From NCBI GenBank assembly GCA_944392265.1, contig CALXWC010000017.1, positions 1-35,433 on the forward strand: DNA of 35,433 bases, written 5' to 3'. This DNA comes from an uncultured Alphaproteobacteria bacterium (lineage in GTDB: Bacteria > Pseudomonadota > Alphaproteobacteria > RF32 > CAG-239). Numbering within the stretch: position 1 is the first letter of the stretch; each line of letters begins with the position of its first letter. Shown one piece after another: positions 9,426 through 17,251 of this stretch. Position numbers and translations under genes: made by a program. The notes beneath the pieces were generated by a model. That model was not told the origin of the DNA and ran no database searches. It saw nothing but the letters and a program-made list of their open reading frames with translations.

Positions 9426-9857
9426 ATGGATGATTTTTATGACAACGCTTTAGAGGTTGCAAAAACTTATGATGTCAGCACAGAGCCTGATTCGCTCGTG
9501 TTGTACAGCATAAGCTTTTTGCCCAGCAAAGAAAATAAAATTCAAGCTTTTGAATATGTAAAGTCTCATCCGGGAGCTGTGATGTTAGATCACACACCTT
9601 GCGGAATTAAGATGATGGACATGGGCTTGGAAAATGGTCGTTGTGATTTAAGTGAAGATGAGATTGCTTATTTATGGAAAGTAGCCTCAAAACGCTTGTT
9701 GCAAGGTGCCAAAGGCAATGTAACCGCTTTTGTAAAAAATGCAGATGAAAGAAGTGTTTTCAGAAGCATGGAGTTGCCAACCATTTTGGCAAATGAAAAC
9801 ATCTTAACCATTAACGGTGAAGATAAGTTTGAGTTTGCGAAAAAGAATTTTGCATAA
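9426..9857 (+). CDS. Hypothetical protein downstream of clpB
   Basis: I do not recognise a family. The 143-residue product is soluble (no signal or membrane segment), with an acidic helical N-terminus and a His-Pro-Gly turn followed by DHTPCG near residue 55. The C-terminal part, VTAFVKNADERSVFRSMELP, looks like a compact alpha/beta fold. Hydrophobic and charged residues are well balanced, as in a folded cytoplasmic protein. It starts 16 bases after clpB and ends at a shared terminator, so it is probably on the clpB transcript and could take part in the stress response. The ribosome site is weak. Confidence 0.7.
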   Translation: MDDFYDNALEVAKTYDVSTEPDSLVLYSISFLPSKENKIQAFEYVKSHPGAVMLDHTPCGIKMMDMGLENGRCDLSEDEIAYLWKVASKRLLQGAKGNVTAFVKNADERSVFRSMELPTILANENILTINGEDKFEFAKKNFA

Positions 9858-9886
9858 AAAAAAGCCTCGAAAGAGGCTTTTTTTTA
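9856..9886. terminator. Bidirectional terminator between the clpB unit and uvrD
   Basis: GCCTC (9864-9868) pairs with GAGGC (9873-9877) around a GAAA tetraloop. The stem is extended by A and T runs on both sides. It ends both the plus-strand clpB unit and the minus-strand helicase gene, whose stop codon lies inside the T-run. Confidence 0.9.
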
Positions 9887-12220
9887 TACCTTGGTAACAT
9901 AATCTTTCATGAGCTTTTTTAAGCCATATTTATCAAAAATAATTCCGAGTTTGTTTCCCTCAACGGCAATAACTTTGCCATACCCAAAAGTTTCATGATA
10001 AACTCTCGTGCCGACAGGGGTAGAAGACATCAGGTTTTTGGCCTTTTGTTTGGCTTGATACATATTAGAGCTCCATGAAGAAGTATCTTCATCTCTAACA
10101 TAACTATATCTGTCATCATCGTCATATGTCACATGTTCTTTGGTCTTAACATCCCAAGGAGCAAAGCTGCTTTTGTTTTTATATCCGTCATAGGCGTTGG
10201 AAGAAAAATAGTTTTTGCAATTATTGATAATTTCAATATTTTGCGGAGGCAGTTCATTCAAGAAACGAGAAGGCAAATTATTTTGCCATTGTCCGTATAC
10301 TCTTCTGTTGTGAGCCATCAAAATAAACAATTTTTGTCTGGCGCGCGTAATGGCCACATAAGCCAGACGACGTTCTTCTTCCAAAGCTTGAGAACCGCCT
10401 TCATCCAAGCAGCGCTGGTGCGGAAACAATCCTTCTTCCCAACCGGGGAGAAAGACGATATTAAATTCCAAACCTTTGGCAGAGTGAAGTGTCATTAAGG
10501 TAACCACATCTTCATTTTGCTGATTATCATTATCCATAACCAAGCTAACGTGTTCCATAAATTCTGACAAGTTTGGATAGTTTTCCGTATCGCTCATCAC
10601 GTTTATAAGTTCTTTTAAGTTTTCCAAGCGTCCAGGGGCTTCTACGGATTGGTCTGCTTTAAGCATATCAATATAACCGGAATCTTCCAAAATTTGCGAA
10701 GCCAAATCATCGGGTGAAAGAGCCTGCATAGCGCGGCGCCATTCTTCAAATTTGCTCATCAATTCAGATAAAGAATTTTTAGCCTTGCCGGTAATCAAAC
10801 CGTTTGCCAACATTTTTTCAATGGCGGCATATAAAGATATATGATCAGTACGCGCTTGAGTTTGAAATTTTTCTAAAGATTTTGCACCGATTCCTCTAGC
10901 CGGTTTGTTGATGATTCTTTCTAAGGCCAAATCATCACTTGGTTGTAAAACCACTCTGAAATATGCCAAAGCATCTCTGATTTCGGCACGTTCATAGAAT
11001 TTTAGGCCGCCGATAACCTGATAAGGAATAGCTTCGCTAATAAATTTTTCTTCAAACTCACGGGTTTGAGCTGCTGTTCTGACCAAAACCGCCATATCCG
11101 AATATGTATGATTTTGTCTGCGCAGAGCGTCAATTTGTTCAGCCACAAACATAGCTTCTTCTTCACCGTTATAGGTGCTGATGATTTTGATTTTATCATT
11201 CGGCGTTTGGTTAGCCGGAGAATTTTCGGCAACTTTAAGAGTTTTGCCTAATCTGCCCTGATTATGCGCAATCAGGTTAGAAGCGGCAGCCAAAATATTG
11301 GCGGTAGAACGATAGTTTCTTTCCAAACGGATAATCTTGGCATCAGTAAAGTCTTTATTAAAGCGCAAGATGTTTTCAATTTCGGCACCGCGCCAAGAAT
11401 AAATAGATTGGTCATCATCGCCCACACAACACAAGTTGCGATATTTTTGAGAGAGCAAACGGATGAGCAAATATTGGGTGACGTTTGTATCTTGATACTC
11501 ATCCACCATAATATATTTGAAACGCTCTTGATATTTATCCAAAATTTCTTTGTCAGACATCAAAATGTTCAGCGCATAAAGGATAATATCGCCAAAATCA
11601 ACACAGTTAAGCTCAAGCAGACGCTCTTGATATTTTTTATATAAATAAGTTAGTGCGTTTTCCTTAAAGTCCTGAGCAATTTTATCAATGCTCAAGCCTT
11701 TGTCTTTCCAACGTCCGATTCTTTCCAAAACTTCTTGCGCCGGATATTTTTTTTCATCATATCCTTCGGCTTCCAAAATTTGTTTCATCAAGCGTTTTTG
11801 GTCATCTTCACCCAAAATGGTAAAGTTGCTTTTAAGGCCGACAACCTCTGCATGCTGGCGCAATATTTTAACACAAATGCTGTGAAATGTTCCGAGCCAA
11901 ACCGATTCTGCCACTGGCCCGATAAGGTTTTGCACACGTTCTTTCATCTCTTTAGCGGCACGGTTGGTAAAGGTAACAACCAAGCAGTTCCAAGGGTTGG
12001 CCAAATGATTAGCCAATATATAAGCCAAACGGCAAGTAAGCACTTTGGTCTTTCCGGTTCCGGCGCCTGAAAGCACCAAAACGGGCCCCTGAGTTGTTTC
12101 CACAGCCAGTTTTTGTTCCGGATTAAGGTCATCCATCCAAGGAAACTGAGGTGCCAATAAACTCGTATTATCAAAGGTTTGAGCTAAAGCAGAATCATCA
12201 AAATCAAATATATCGTCCAT
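9884..12220 (-). CDS. uvrD: ATP-dependent DNA helicase UvrD/PcrA
   Basis: This superfamily 1A helicase unwinds DNA 3'-5' in nucleotide excision and mismatch repair and removes proteins from DNA. From the ATG at 12220 it has 778 residues. Visible motifs are Walker A GAGTGKT (52-58), the motif Ia region VVTFTNRAAKEM, motif II VDEYQDTN, motif III GDDDQSIYSWRGA, motif V TLHSAKGLEF, and motif VI RLAYVAITRAR. The extreme C-terminus (GTRVYHETFGYGKVIAVEG) is the Tudor-like domain typical of PcrA/UvrD. A TTG at 12262 would add 14 residues, but neither start has a clear ribosome site. The upstream gene is divergent. Confidence 0.93.
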   Translation of the reverse strand: MDDIFDFDDSALAQTFDNTSLLAPQFPWMDDLNPEQKLAVETTQGPVLVLSGAGTGKTKVLTCRLAYILANHLANPWNCLVVTFTNRAAKEMKERVQNLIGPVAESVWLGTFHSICVKILRQHAEVVGLKSNFTILGEDDQKRLMKQILEAEGYDEKKYPAQEVLERIGRWKDKGLSIDKIAQDFKENALTYLYKKYQERLLELNCVDFGDIILYALNILMSDKEILDKYQERFKYIMVDEYQDTNVTQYLLIRLLSQKYRNLCCVGDDDQSIYSWRGAEIENILRFNKDFTDAKIIRLERNYRSTANILAAASNLIAHNQGRLGKTLKVAENSPANQTPNDKIKIISTYNGEEEAMFVAEQIDALRRQNHTYSDMAVLVRTAAQTREFEEKFISEAIPYQVIGGLKFYERAEIRDALAYFRVVLQPSDDLALERIINKPARGIGAKSLEKFQTQARTDHISLYAAIEKMLANGLITGKAKNSLSELMSKFEEWRRAMQALSPDDLASQILEDSGYIDMLKADQSVEAPGRLENLKELINVMSDTENYPNLSEFMEHVSLVMDNDNQQNEDVVTLMTLHSAKGLEFNIVFLPGWEEGLFPHQRCLDEGGSQALEEERRLAYVAITRARQKLFILMAHNRRVYGQWQNNLPSRFLNELPPQNIEIINNCKNYFSSNAYDGYKNKSSFAPWDVKTKEHVTYDDDDRYSYVRDEDTSSWSSNMYQAKQKAKNLMSSTPVGTRVYHETFGYGKVIAVEGNKLGIIFDKYGLKKLMKDYVTKV

Positions 12221-12306
12221 CGCAGATACTTTTTTCAAACTTCTTGTAATTTTGTTAAACAAAACATATATATATTAATATTAGAAGAATGAAAAGGAGT
12301 TTTTGC

Positions 12307-13251
12307 ATGACAAGCACAATTCATAAAAAAAGCACGGATGAAGCAGCAAAAGTTTTCCAAGAAGGCGATGATTTTTGGAAAAAAGGAGATTATGATTTAG
12401 CCAGACAAAGTTATGAAAAAGCTGCTTTTATGTACCATGAAAAAGAAGACCCTGAAGGAGAGGCTTTTGTTTTGTCTCGCTTAGGAGAGCTTAATTTGAG
12501 CTTGGATAATTATGATCAGGCAGAAAAAAGCTTAAAATCAGCCGCTGAGCTGGTTAAACACGTTCCTGAAGGGCAAAATACCTATGCTGAGGCATTAATC
12601 AAATTATCAAAGCTTGAAACCTCAAGAGATAATTTAGGCAAAGCCATGGAAATCATTCGCTTGGCTCAAAATGCCGCCAAAGAGATTGATAATTTAGATT
12701 TGCAAGGAGATGCTTATGACCATGAGGCCTATATTTTCTTGATGAAAAATCAAGATAAAGAAGCCTTGGAAGCATATAAGAAAGCGGCAGAATTATTCCA
12801 TCAGGACGCCACCACGTTAAAAGAGGCTTCCGTATTGCGTGCTATGGCCAGAATAGAAATGAAAAATCATAACTATGATGTTGCGCATGATATTTTGGAA
12901 AATTGCCGCGATTTATATCGTGAAAACGGCGATTTGCTGGGCGAAGCCAGTGCCTTGTCTGCCATCGGTAGTTTGAGATATGTGATTAAAGATATTCAAA
13001 ATGCCAGAAAAGCCCTGATGAAATCTGTTTATTTATATGGCAAGGTTTCACACCATTTTGCCGAGGCAGAGGCTTTGCTATATTTGGCAAGGGTAGAAGC
13101 TTTTAATCGTGAGCAAGGAGATTATGAATTAGCCAAAGCTCATTATAAGCGCTCAATTGAGTTATATGACTTTTTAGGCAACGAGGCAATGAAAAGAGCC
13201 GTATTGGAAGAATATCACAATTTCTTAAATCGAGCCGCTTGTGAAAAATAA
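12307..13251 (+). CDS. TPR-repeat protein upstream of moxR
   Basis: The 314-residue protein is built almost wholly of tetratricopeptide repeats, about seven helix pairs, for example AKVFQEGDDFWKKGDYDLA and ALEAYKKAAELFHQDA. TPR proteins act as protein-binding scaffolds. No signal peptide or membrane segment is seen, so it should be cytoplasmic. The start at 12307 is chosen because AAAAGGAG (12292-12299) lies seven bases upstream; an in-frame ATG at 12289 lies ahead of that site. The MoxR gene follows 11 bases after the stop. In this operon the protein may be a partner or adaptor of the MoxR/DUF58 pair, which is inference from gene order. Confidence 0.82.
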   Translation: MTSTIHKKSTDEAAKVFQEGDDFWKKGDYDLARQSYEKAAFMYHEKEDPEGEAFVLSRLGELNLSLDNYDQAEKSLKSAAELVKHVPEGQNTYAEALIKLSKLETSRDNLGKAMEIIRLAQNAAKEIDNLDLQGDAYDHEAYIFLMKNQDKEALEAYKKAAELFHQDATTLKEASVLRAMARIEMKNHNYDVAHDILENCRDLYRENGDLLGEASALSAIGSLRYVIKDIQNARKALMKSVYLYGKVSHHFAEAEALLYLARVEAFNREQGDYELAKAHYKRSIELYDFLGNEAMKRAVLEEYHNFLNRAACEK

Positions 13252-13262
13252 AAGGAAAAACA

Positions 13263-14225
13263 ATGTCAGAAATCAGAAACAAAATTATTGAACTTGAAAA
13301 TTATTTGGAAAGCAAAATTTTGGGCCAAGAAGATTTGGTAAAAAAGTTGCTGATAGCATTATTGGCCGATGGTCACATTTTGGTAGAAGGTGCTCCGGGT
13401 TTGGCCAAAACCAAGGCTATTAAAACCTTATCAGATTGCATAACAGCAAAACACAACCGCATTCAATTCACCCCGGATTTGTTGCCTTCAGATATCACCG
13501 GAAGTGAAATTTATGTCGCCGCCAGAGGTGAGTTTGAGTTTAGAAGAGGCCCCATATTTGCCAACTTTGTTTTGGCAGATGAAATTAACCGTGCGCCGGC
13601 CAAGGTTCAATCCGCTTTATTGGAAGCCATGGCGGAAAGACAAGTAAGTATTGGCGGCAAAAGATATTTGTTGCCGGAATTGTTTATGGTGATGGCAACC
13701 CAAAACCCAATAGAGCAAGAAGGAACATATAATTTGCCTGAGGCTCAGTTGGATAGATTTTTGATGTATGTAAAAATTGACCAGCCCGATGCCGCAACCG
13801 AGAAAAAGATTTTGCATTTGGTTCGTGGAGAAATTGCTCATGAAGAAGATAAACCTTTTGAAAAATTGAGCGTGGATACAATTTTGGAAGCCAGAAAAGA
13901 AGTTCTATCCGTTCATACCAGCGAGGCGATTGAAGAATATTTGGTACAATTAATTGTATCAACCCGCCAACCCGAAAAATATGATGAAAAGCTCAAAGGC
14001 TATATCTTATATGGTGCAAGTCCGCGTGCAACCTTGGCCCTTGATAGATGCGCCAAAATCAATGCTTGGTTATCAGGCAGAGATTTTGTCACCCCTGAAG
14101 ATATCCAGAGTGTTGTTTATGACGTTTTGCGTCACAGAATAATCTTGAGCTTTGAAGCGCAAGCTGAAGGTGTTGTTGCCGATGATATTATCAGCCGTCT
14201 GATTTCTTTGGTTCCGCTCCCATAA
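13263..14225 (+). CDS. MoxR-family AAA+ ATPase
   Basis: The 320-residue protein has Walker A GAPGLAKT (43-50, with the Ala that marks the MoxR family), Walker B VLADE (103-107), and the following NRAPAKVQSALLEAM. Sensor 1 lies in MATQNP (144-149) and the arginine-finger region in LPEAQLDRF. MoxR ATPases act as chaperones that insert metals or remodel complexes, usually with DUF58 and VWA-domain partners coded beside them. Here the DUF58 partner starts nine bases downstream. AAGGAAA lies about five to ten bases before the ATG. The client is unknown. Confidence 0.93.
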   Translation: MSEIRNKIIELENYLESKILGQEDLVKKLLIALLADGHILVEGAPGLAKTKAIKTLSDCITAKHNRIQFTPDLLPSDITGSEIYVAARGEFEFRRGPIFANFVLADEINRAPAKVQSALLEAMAERQVSIGGKRYLLPELFMVMATQNPIEQEGTYNLPEAQLDRFLMYVKIDQPDAATEKKILHLVRGEIAHEEDKPFEKLSVDTILEARKEVLSVHTSEAIEEYLVQLIVSTRQPEKYDEKLKGYILYGASPRATLALDRCAKINAWLSGRDFVTPEDIQSVVYDVLRHRIILSFEAQAEGVVADDIISRLISLVPLP

Positions 14226-14234
14226 GGAAAATCA

Positions 14235-15182
14235 ATGAAAAGATTATTATCAATAAAGAAAATATTTTCTAATGCTGAAGAGTCAGAAAACTCAGGTTTG
14301 TTCGTTAGTTTGCCCGAACTGATTGAACAAAGAAAATATATTTCTTATTTGAAAAAAATCAGTTCAAAAATCAGCTTATCGACCCAAGCCGGAGATGTAA
14401 AATCTGCGTTTAAGGGAAGGGGAATCGAGCTTGAAGAAGTTAGAAAATATGCCTACGGAGATAATGTTCGCGATATAGATTGGCGCATCACGGCCAGAAA
14501 AGACGCGCCTTATACCAAACTATATGCAGAAGAGAAAGACAGAGAAATCTATGTTGCGCTGGATATGTCCTCGTATATGGTCTTTGGCACCAAAAAACAA
14601 TTAAAAACCGTTTCGGGCGCCAAGTTGGTTGGTTTGTTGGGCTGGCTTGCACATGAAAGCAAAGACAAATTTGGTTGTCTGCTGAGTTTAGAAGATGATG
14701 ACTATTTTTTCAAAGCCAATAAAACCAAGCAAAGCTTGTTAGCCATATTCAAAACACTTTCCAAAAAAAGCCAAGAGGTATTAAAAGAACAGAGAACAAG
14801 TCAGCTAAGATTTTATAAAAGCTTGAAGTTCTTGCAAAAAAACGTCAAAAATAACGCAACGGTTTTTGTAATAAGTGATTTTAATTTTATGAATGAGGAC
14901 TTGCAAAAAGCCATTGCCGGCTTGAGCAAAAAATTTAACGTCTATCTGATAAATATATTTGATATTTTGGAAGACATAGCGCCAAAGTCTGGAGAATATA
15001 TGGTTTCAGATAATAAGCAAAAAATTGTCTTCAACAGCTCATCTAAGTTGTTTCAAAAAACATATAAGGCGCATTTTGAGCTAAAACGCAATGCAGTCAA
15101 GAGTTTTGCCAATAAATTTGGTTGCACGTATATGGAAGTCAGGGGCGATATTGAACTTTATAAGCAGCTGAAATTATTCTGA
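14235..15182 (+). CDS. DUF58 domain protein, partner of MoxR
   Basis: The 315-residue protein carries the DUF58 signature from about residue 61: GRGIELEEVRKYAYGDNVR, then DIDWRITAR, and about 25 residues later EIYVALDMSSYM (105-115). The last part is the start of a von Willebrand A-like fold; its metal-site motif is D-x-S-S-Y, a weak form of D-x-S-x-S. Unlike many family members there is no N-terminal pair of membrane helices, so the protein looks soluble. It starts nine bases after moxR with TAAGGAAA as ribosome site. No VWA/BatA gene or membrane protein follows, which is unusual for this type of operon. Confidence 0.88.
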   Translation: MKRLLSIKKIFSNAEESENSGLFVSLPELIEQRKYISYLKKISSKISLSTQAGDVKSAFKGRGIELEEVRKYAYGDNVRDIDWRITARKDAPYTKLYAEEKDREIYVALDMSSYMVFGTKKQLKTVSGAKLVGLLGWLAHESKDKFGCLLSLEDDDYFFKANKTKQSLLAIFKTLSKKSQEVLKEQRTSQLRFYKSLKFLQKNVKNNATVFVISDFNFMNEDLQKAIAGLSKKFNVYLINIFDILEDIAPKSGEYMVSDNKQKIVFNSSSKLFQKTYKAHFELKRNAVKSFANKFGCTYMEVRGDIELYKQLKLF

Positions 15183-15190
15183 ATGTATGC

Positions 15191-15219
15191 TTGACAGATT
15201 CGTTTCTTAATGCTACTCT
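15191..15219 (+). promoter_or_regulatory. Candidate promoter of the second TPR gene
   Basis: TTGACA (15191-15196) is followed after 17 bases by TACTCT (15214-15219) with an upstream TG (extended -10). The arrangement repeats that of the clear promoter at 19631-19659, including the shared AATGCTA. A GATTC (a CcrM-type GANTC site) overlaps the spacer. Confidence 0.5.
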
Positions 15220-15266
15220 TGAGCAAGTAATTATTTTGTAACCAATATAATTCGGAAGAGAAAATT

Positions 15267-16229
15267 ATGGTAAAATCAAATGAAAATAGCGCATATAAAA
15301 GAGGGCAGGAGCTTTTAGATCAAGGCTTGTATAAAGAAGCAATCGAGCAGTTTGATGCAGCTATTGCCGAACAACCACAATCTTGGAAAGCTTTAAATAG
15401 CAAGGGTTTCGCCTATCAAAAAATGAGCCGCTATACCGAAGCAGTTGAGTGCTTTGACAAAGCGTTAGTCTTAAACCCCCAATCAGTTGAAGTGTTGAAT
15501 AATAAAGGCGTCACATTGAGTATGCGTGGCCTTTATAAAGATGCTATTGCCTGCTTCAATGAAGCAATAGCCTTAGATAAAACATCTTTAGAAGCTTTGA
15601 ACGGTAAAGCCATTGCTTTACAACATATGTTTGCGTTCAAAGAAGCATTGGATGTTTTGGAAGAAGCAATGAAGATTGACCCTAAACACGCTCAAACCTT
15701 GTTGAGCGTTGCTGTTACTTTGCAAAAATTAAAGCAATATGACAGAGCAATCTCCTTCTTCAAAAAAGTTTTATCAAATGATAAAAACAACATCAAGGCC
15801 TGGAACGGCGTTGGTGTAACTTATCAATTGATGGGAGACAATGCATCTGCAATTAAGTGCTTTACCAAGATATTAAACATTGATAGTCATGAGATTCAAG
15901 CTTGGATAAGCATTGGTTTCGTATATCAAAAAATGTTAAAATTCAACGATGCCTTGAAATGCTATAAAAAAGCACAGATGATTATTGGTGCCGGCAAATA
16001 TCATCATAAACTTTATGATGGTTTGGCCAGCTGCTTAACTAAATTGTCTGAATTTGACCAAGCAATTGAAGTATATCAACAAATCTTCCAAAAAGAGGAA
16101 GGTAAGAAAAAATGGGATGCTCAACGTTCCATTAAGTTTGTTAATAAATTAAAACGCAAAAAAGCAATCGGAACATTGCAAAGCATAATTCCGGAAGACG
16201 GAAGTTCCGATGCATCTCAAAGCGCATAA
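15267..16229 (+). CDS. TPR-repeat protein
   Basis: The 320-residue protein consists of about eight classic tetratricopeptide repeats, each with the W/L/G/Y/A/F/A/P pattern. Examples are AYKRGQELLDQGLYKEAIEQF and AWNGVGVTYQLMGDNASAIKCF. The C-terminal 30 residues are basic, then polar and probably unstructured. No signal peptide is present. It has its own promoter and terminator, so it is separate from the moxR unit just upstream although the product type is shared with 12307-13251. GGAAGAG lies about seven bases before the ATG. The binding partner is unknown. Confidence 0.85.
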   Translation: MVKSNENSAYKRGQELLDQGLYKEAIEQFDAAIAEQPQSWKALNSKGFAYQKMSRYTEAVECFDKALVLNPQSVEVLNNKGVTLSMRGLYKDAIACFNEAIALDKTSLEALNGKAIALQHMFAFKEALDVLEEAMKIDPKHAQTLLSVAVTLQKLKQYDRAISFFKKVLSNDKNNIKAWNGVGVTYQLMGDNASAIKCFTKILNIDSHEIQAWISIGFVYQKMLKFNDALKCYKKAQMIIGAGKYHHKLYDGLASCLTKLSEFDQAIEVYQQIFQKEEGKKKWDAQRSIKFVNKLKRKKAIGTLQSIIPEDGSSDASQSA

Positions 16230-16247
16230 AAAATATTGGTTACGAAA

Positions 16248-16278
16248 AAAACTCTGCAAATTTTTGCAGAGTTTTTTT
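16248..16278 (+). terminator. Intrinsic terminator after the second TPR gene
   Basis: ACTCTGCAAA (16251-16260) pairs with TTTGCAGAGT (16263-16272), followed by a T-run. Confidence 0.88.
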
Positions 16279-16311
16279 TATGGATAGTTGGAAAATTAAA
16301 AAACGGAAAAT

Positions 16312-16346
16312 AAAAACACCCTTGAAAAAATATCAAGAGTGTTTTT
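16312..16346 (-). terminator. Intrinsic terminator of ctrA
   Basis: AAAAACACCCTTGA (16312-16325) pairs with TCAAGAGTGTTTTT (16333-16346). The single mismatch becomes a G-U pair only in the minus-strand RNA, and that RNA ends in a U-run, so it fits ctrA. Confidence 0.75.
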
Positions 16347-16367
16347 ATTTTCTAAAGAATTTCTTGA

Positions 16368-17057
16368 TTATTTTTTCACTTCGTCAGGATCTCTTAAAAC
16401 GTAACCTCGTCCCCAAACGGTCTCAATATAATTCTTACCGCCGGAAGCTTTTTCAAGTTTTTTACGAAGTTTACAAATAAACACGTCAATAATCTTTAAT
16501 TCAGGCTCATCAATTCCGCCATATAAGTGATTTAAGAACTGATCTTTATTAAGTGTAGAACCTTTTCTTAAAGACAAGAGCTCCATAATTCCATATTCTT
16601 TACCGGTCAAATGAAGTGTCTTTGTACCGACTGTTACGGTTTGGGTATCTAAGTTCACTTCAACTTCACCTGTTCTGATAATAGAATTAGAATGACCTTT
16701 AGAGCGTCTGACTACAGCTTGAATACGTGCCAATAATTCAGATTTATCAAAAGGTTTGGTTAAATAGTCATCAGCACCATAGCCCAATCCCTTAACCTTT
16801 TTATCCGGCTCTGTTAATCCGGACAAGATAAGAACAGGAGTGTTGATTTTGGCAGCTCTCAAGCTTTTCAAAACCTCATAACCGTTCATATCCGGAAGCA
16901 TCAGGTCTAAAATGATGATGTCATAATCATAAAGTTTGCCGATTTCTAAGCCATCTTCGCCCAAATCGGTTGTATCAACAATCATACCTTCTTTCTTAAG
17001 CATTGTCTCAATACTTTGAGAAACGGCATAATCATCTTCCACTAATAAAACTCGCAT
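16368..17057 (-). CDS. ctrA: Cell-cycle response regulator CtrA
   Basis: The 229-residue OmpR-type regulator controls cell cycle, motility and division genes in alphaproteobacteria. The receiver domain has the acidic pocket E7-D8-D9, phospho-acceptor D51 (in ILDLMLPDM), and the conserved Lys in DDYLTKPF. The stretch [12 protein letters not shown] and the C-terminal winged helix are typical of CtrA. The DNA-binding segments [20 protein letters not shown] and [16 protein letters not shown] are close to the Caulobacter protein as I recall it. The start is set at 17057 so that the protein begins MRVLLVEDD, as in other CtrA proteins; an ATG five codons upstream (17072) is less likely. The tail ends Glu-Val-Lys-Lys, not the Ala-Ala that ClpXP recognises in Caulobacter. 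Confidence 0.96.
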   Translation of the reverse strand: MRVLLVEDDYAVSQSIETMLKKEGMIVDTTDLGEDGLEIGKLYDYDIIILDLMLPDMNGYEVLKSLRAAKINTPVLILSGLTEPDKKVKGLGYGADDYLTKPFDKSELLARIQAVVRRSKGHSNSIIRTGEVEVNLDTQTVTVGTKTLHLTGKEYGIMELLSLRKGSTLNKDQFLNHLYGGIDEPELKIIDVFICKLRKKLEKASGGKNYIETVWGRGYVLRDPDEVKK

Positions 17058-17116
17058 TCCAACTATCCCCATAAAACATTAAAAACGAATTTTATAGGTA
17101 TCATATATTGTAAATT

Positions 17117-17187
17117 TTAATTTGTTAACTTTTTTGACAAGGCTGTTAATAATTATTAACAAAAAGTTTTTTTAAGCTGTTAATAAC
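17117..17187. promoter_or_regulatory. TTAA-rich control region between ctrA and fliI
   Basis: Six TTAA tetramers lie within about 70 bases: TTAA-N4-TTAA (17117-17128), TTAA-N6-TTAA (17146-17159) and TTAA-N4-TTAA (17172-17183). The middle pair is part of a perfect 16-base palindrome, GTTAATAATTATTAAC (17145-17160). The CtrA consensus is TTAA-N7-TTAA, so these are half-site arrays with non-standard spacing. Autoregulation by CtrA is inferred. Confidence 0.5.
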
Positions 17188-17251
17188 GCAAAAGGCAAGA
17201 TGAAAAAAATATATCTTATGCTATATTGCCAAGAAAGTTAGGAGAAAATAT

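Noticed and set aside
10133..10498. 121-codon plus-strand frame within uvrD
   Set aside because: Covers conserved helicase motifs on the minus strand; no ribosome site.
16280..16480. 66-codon plus-strand frame over the ctrA end
   Set aside because: Overlaps the ctrA terminator and the conserved C-terminal DNA-binding domain.
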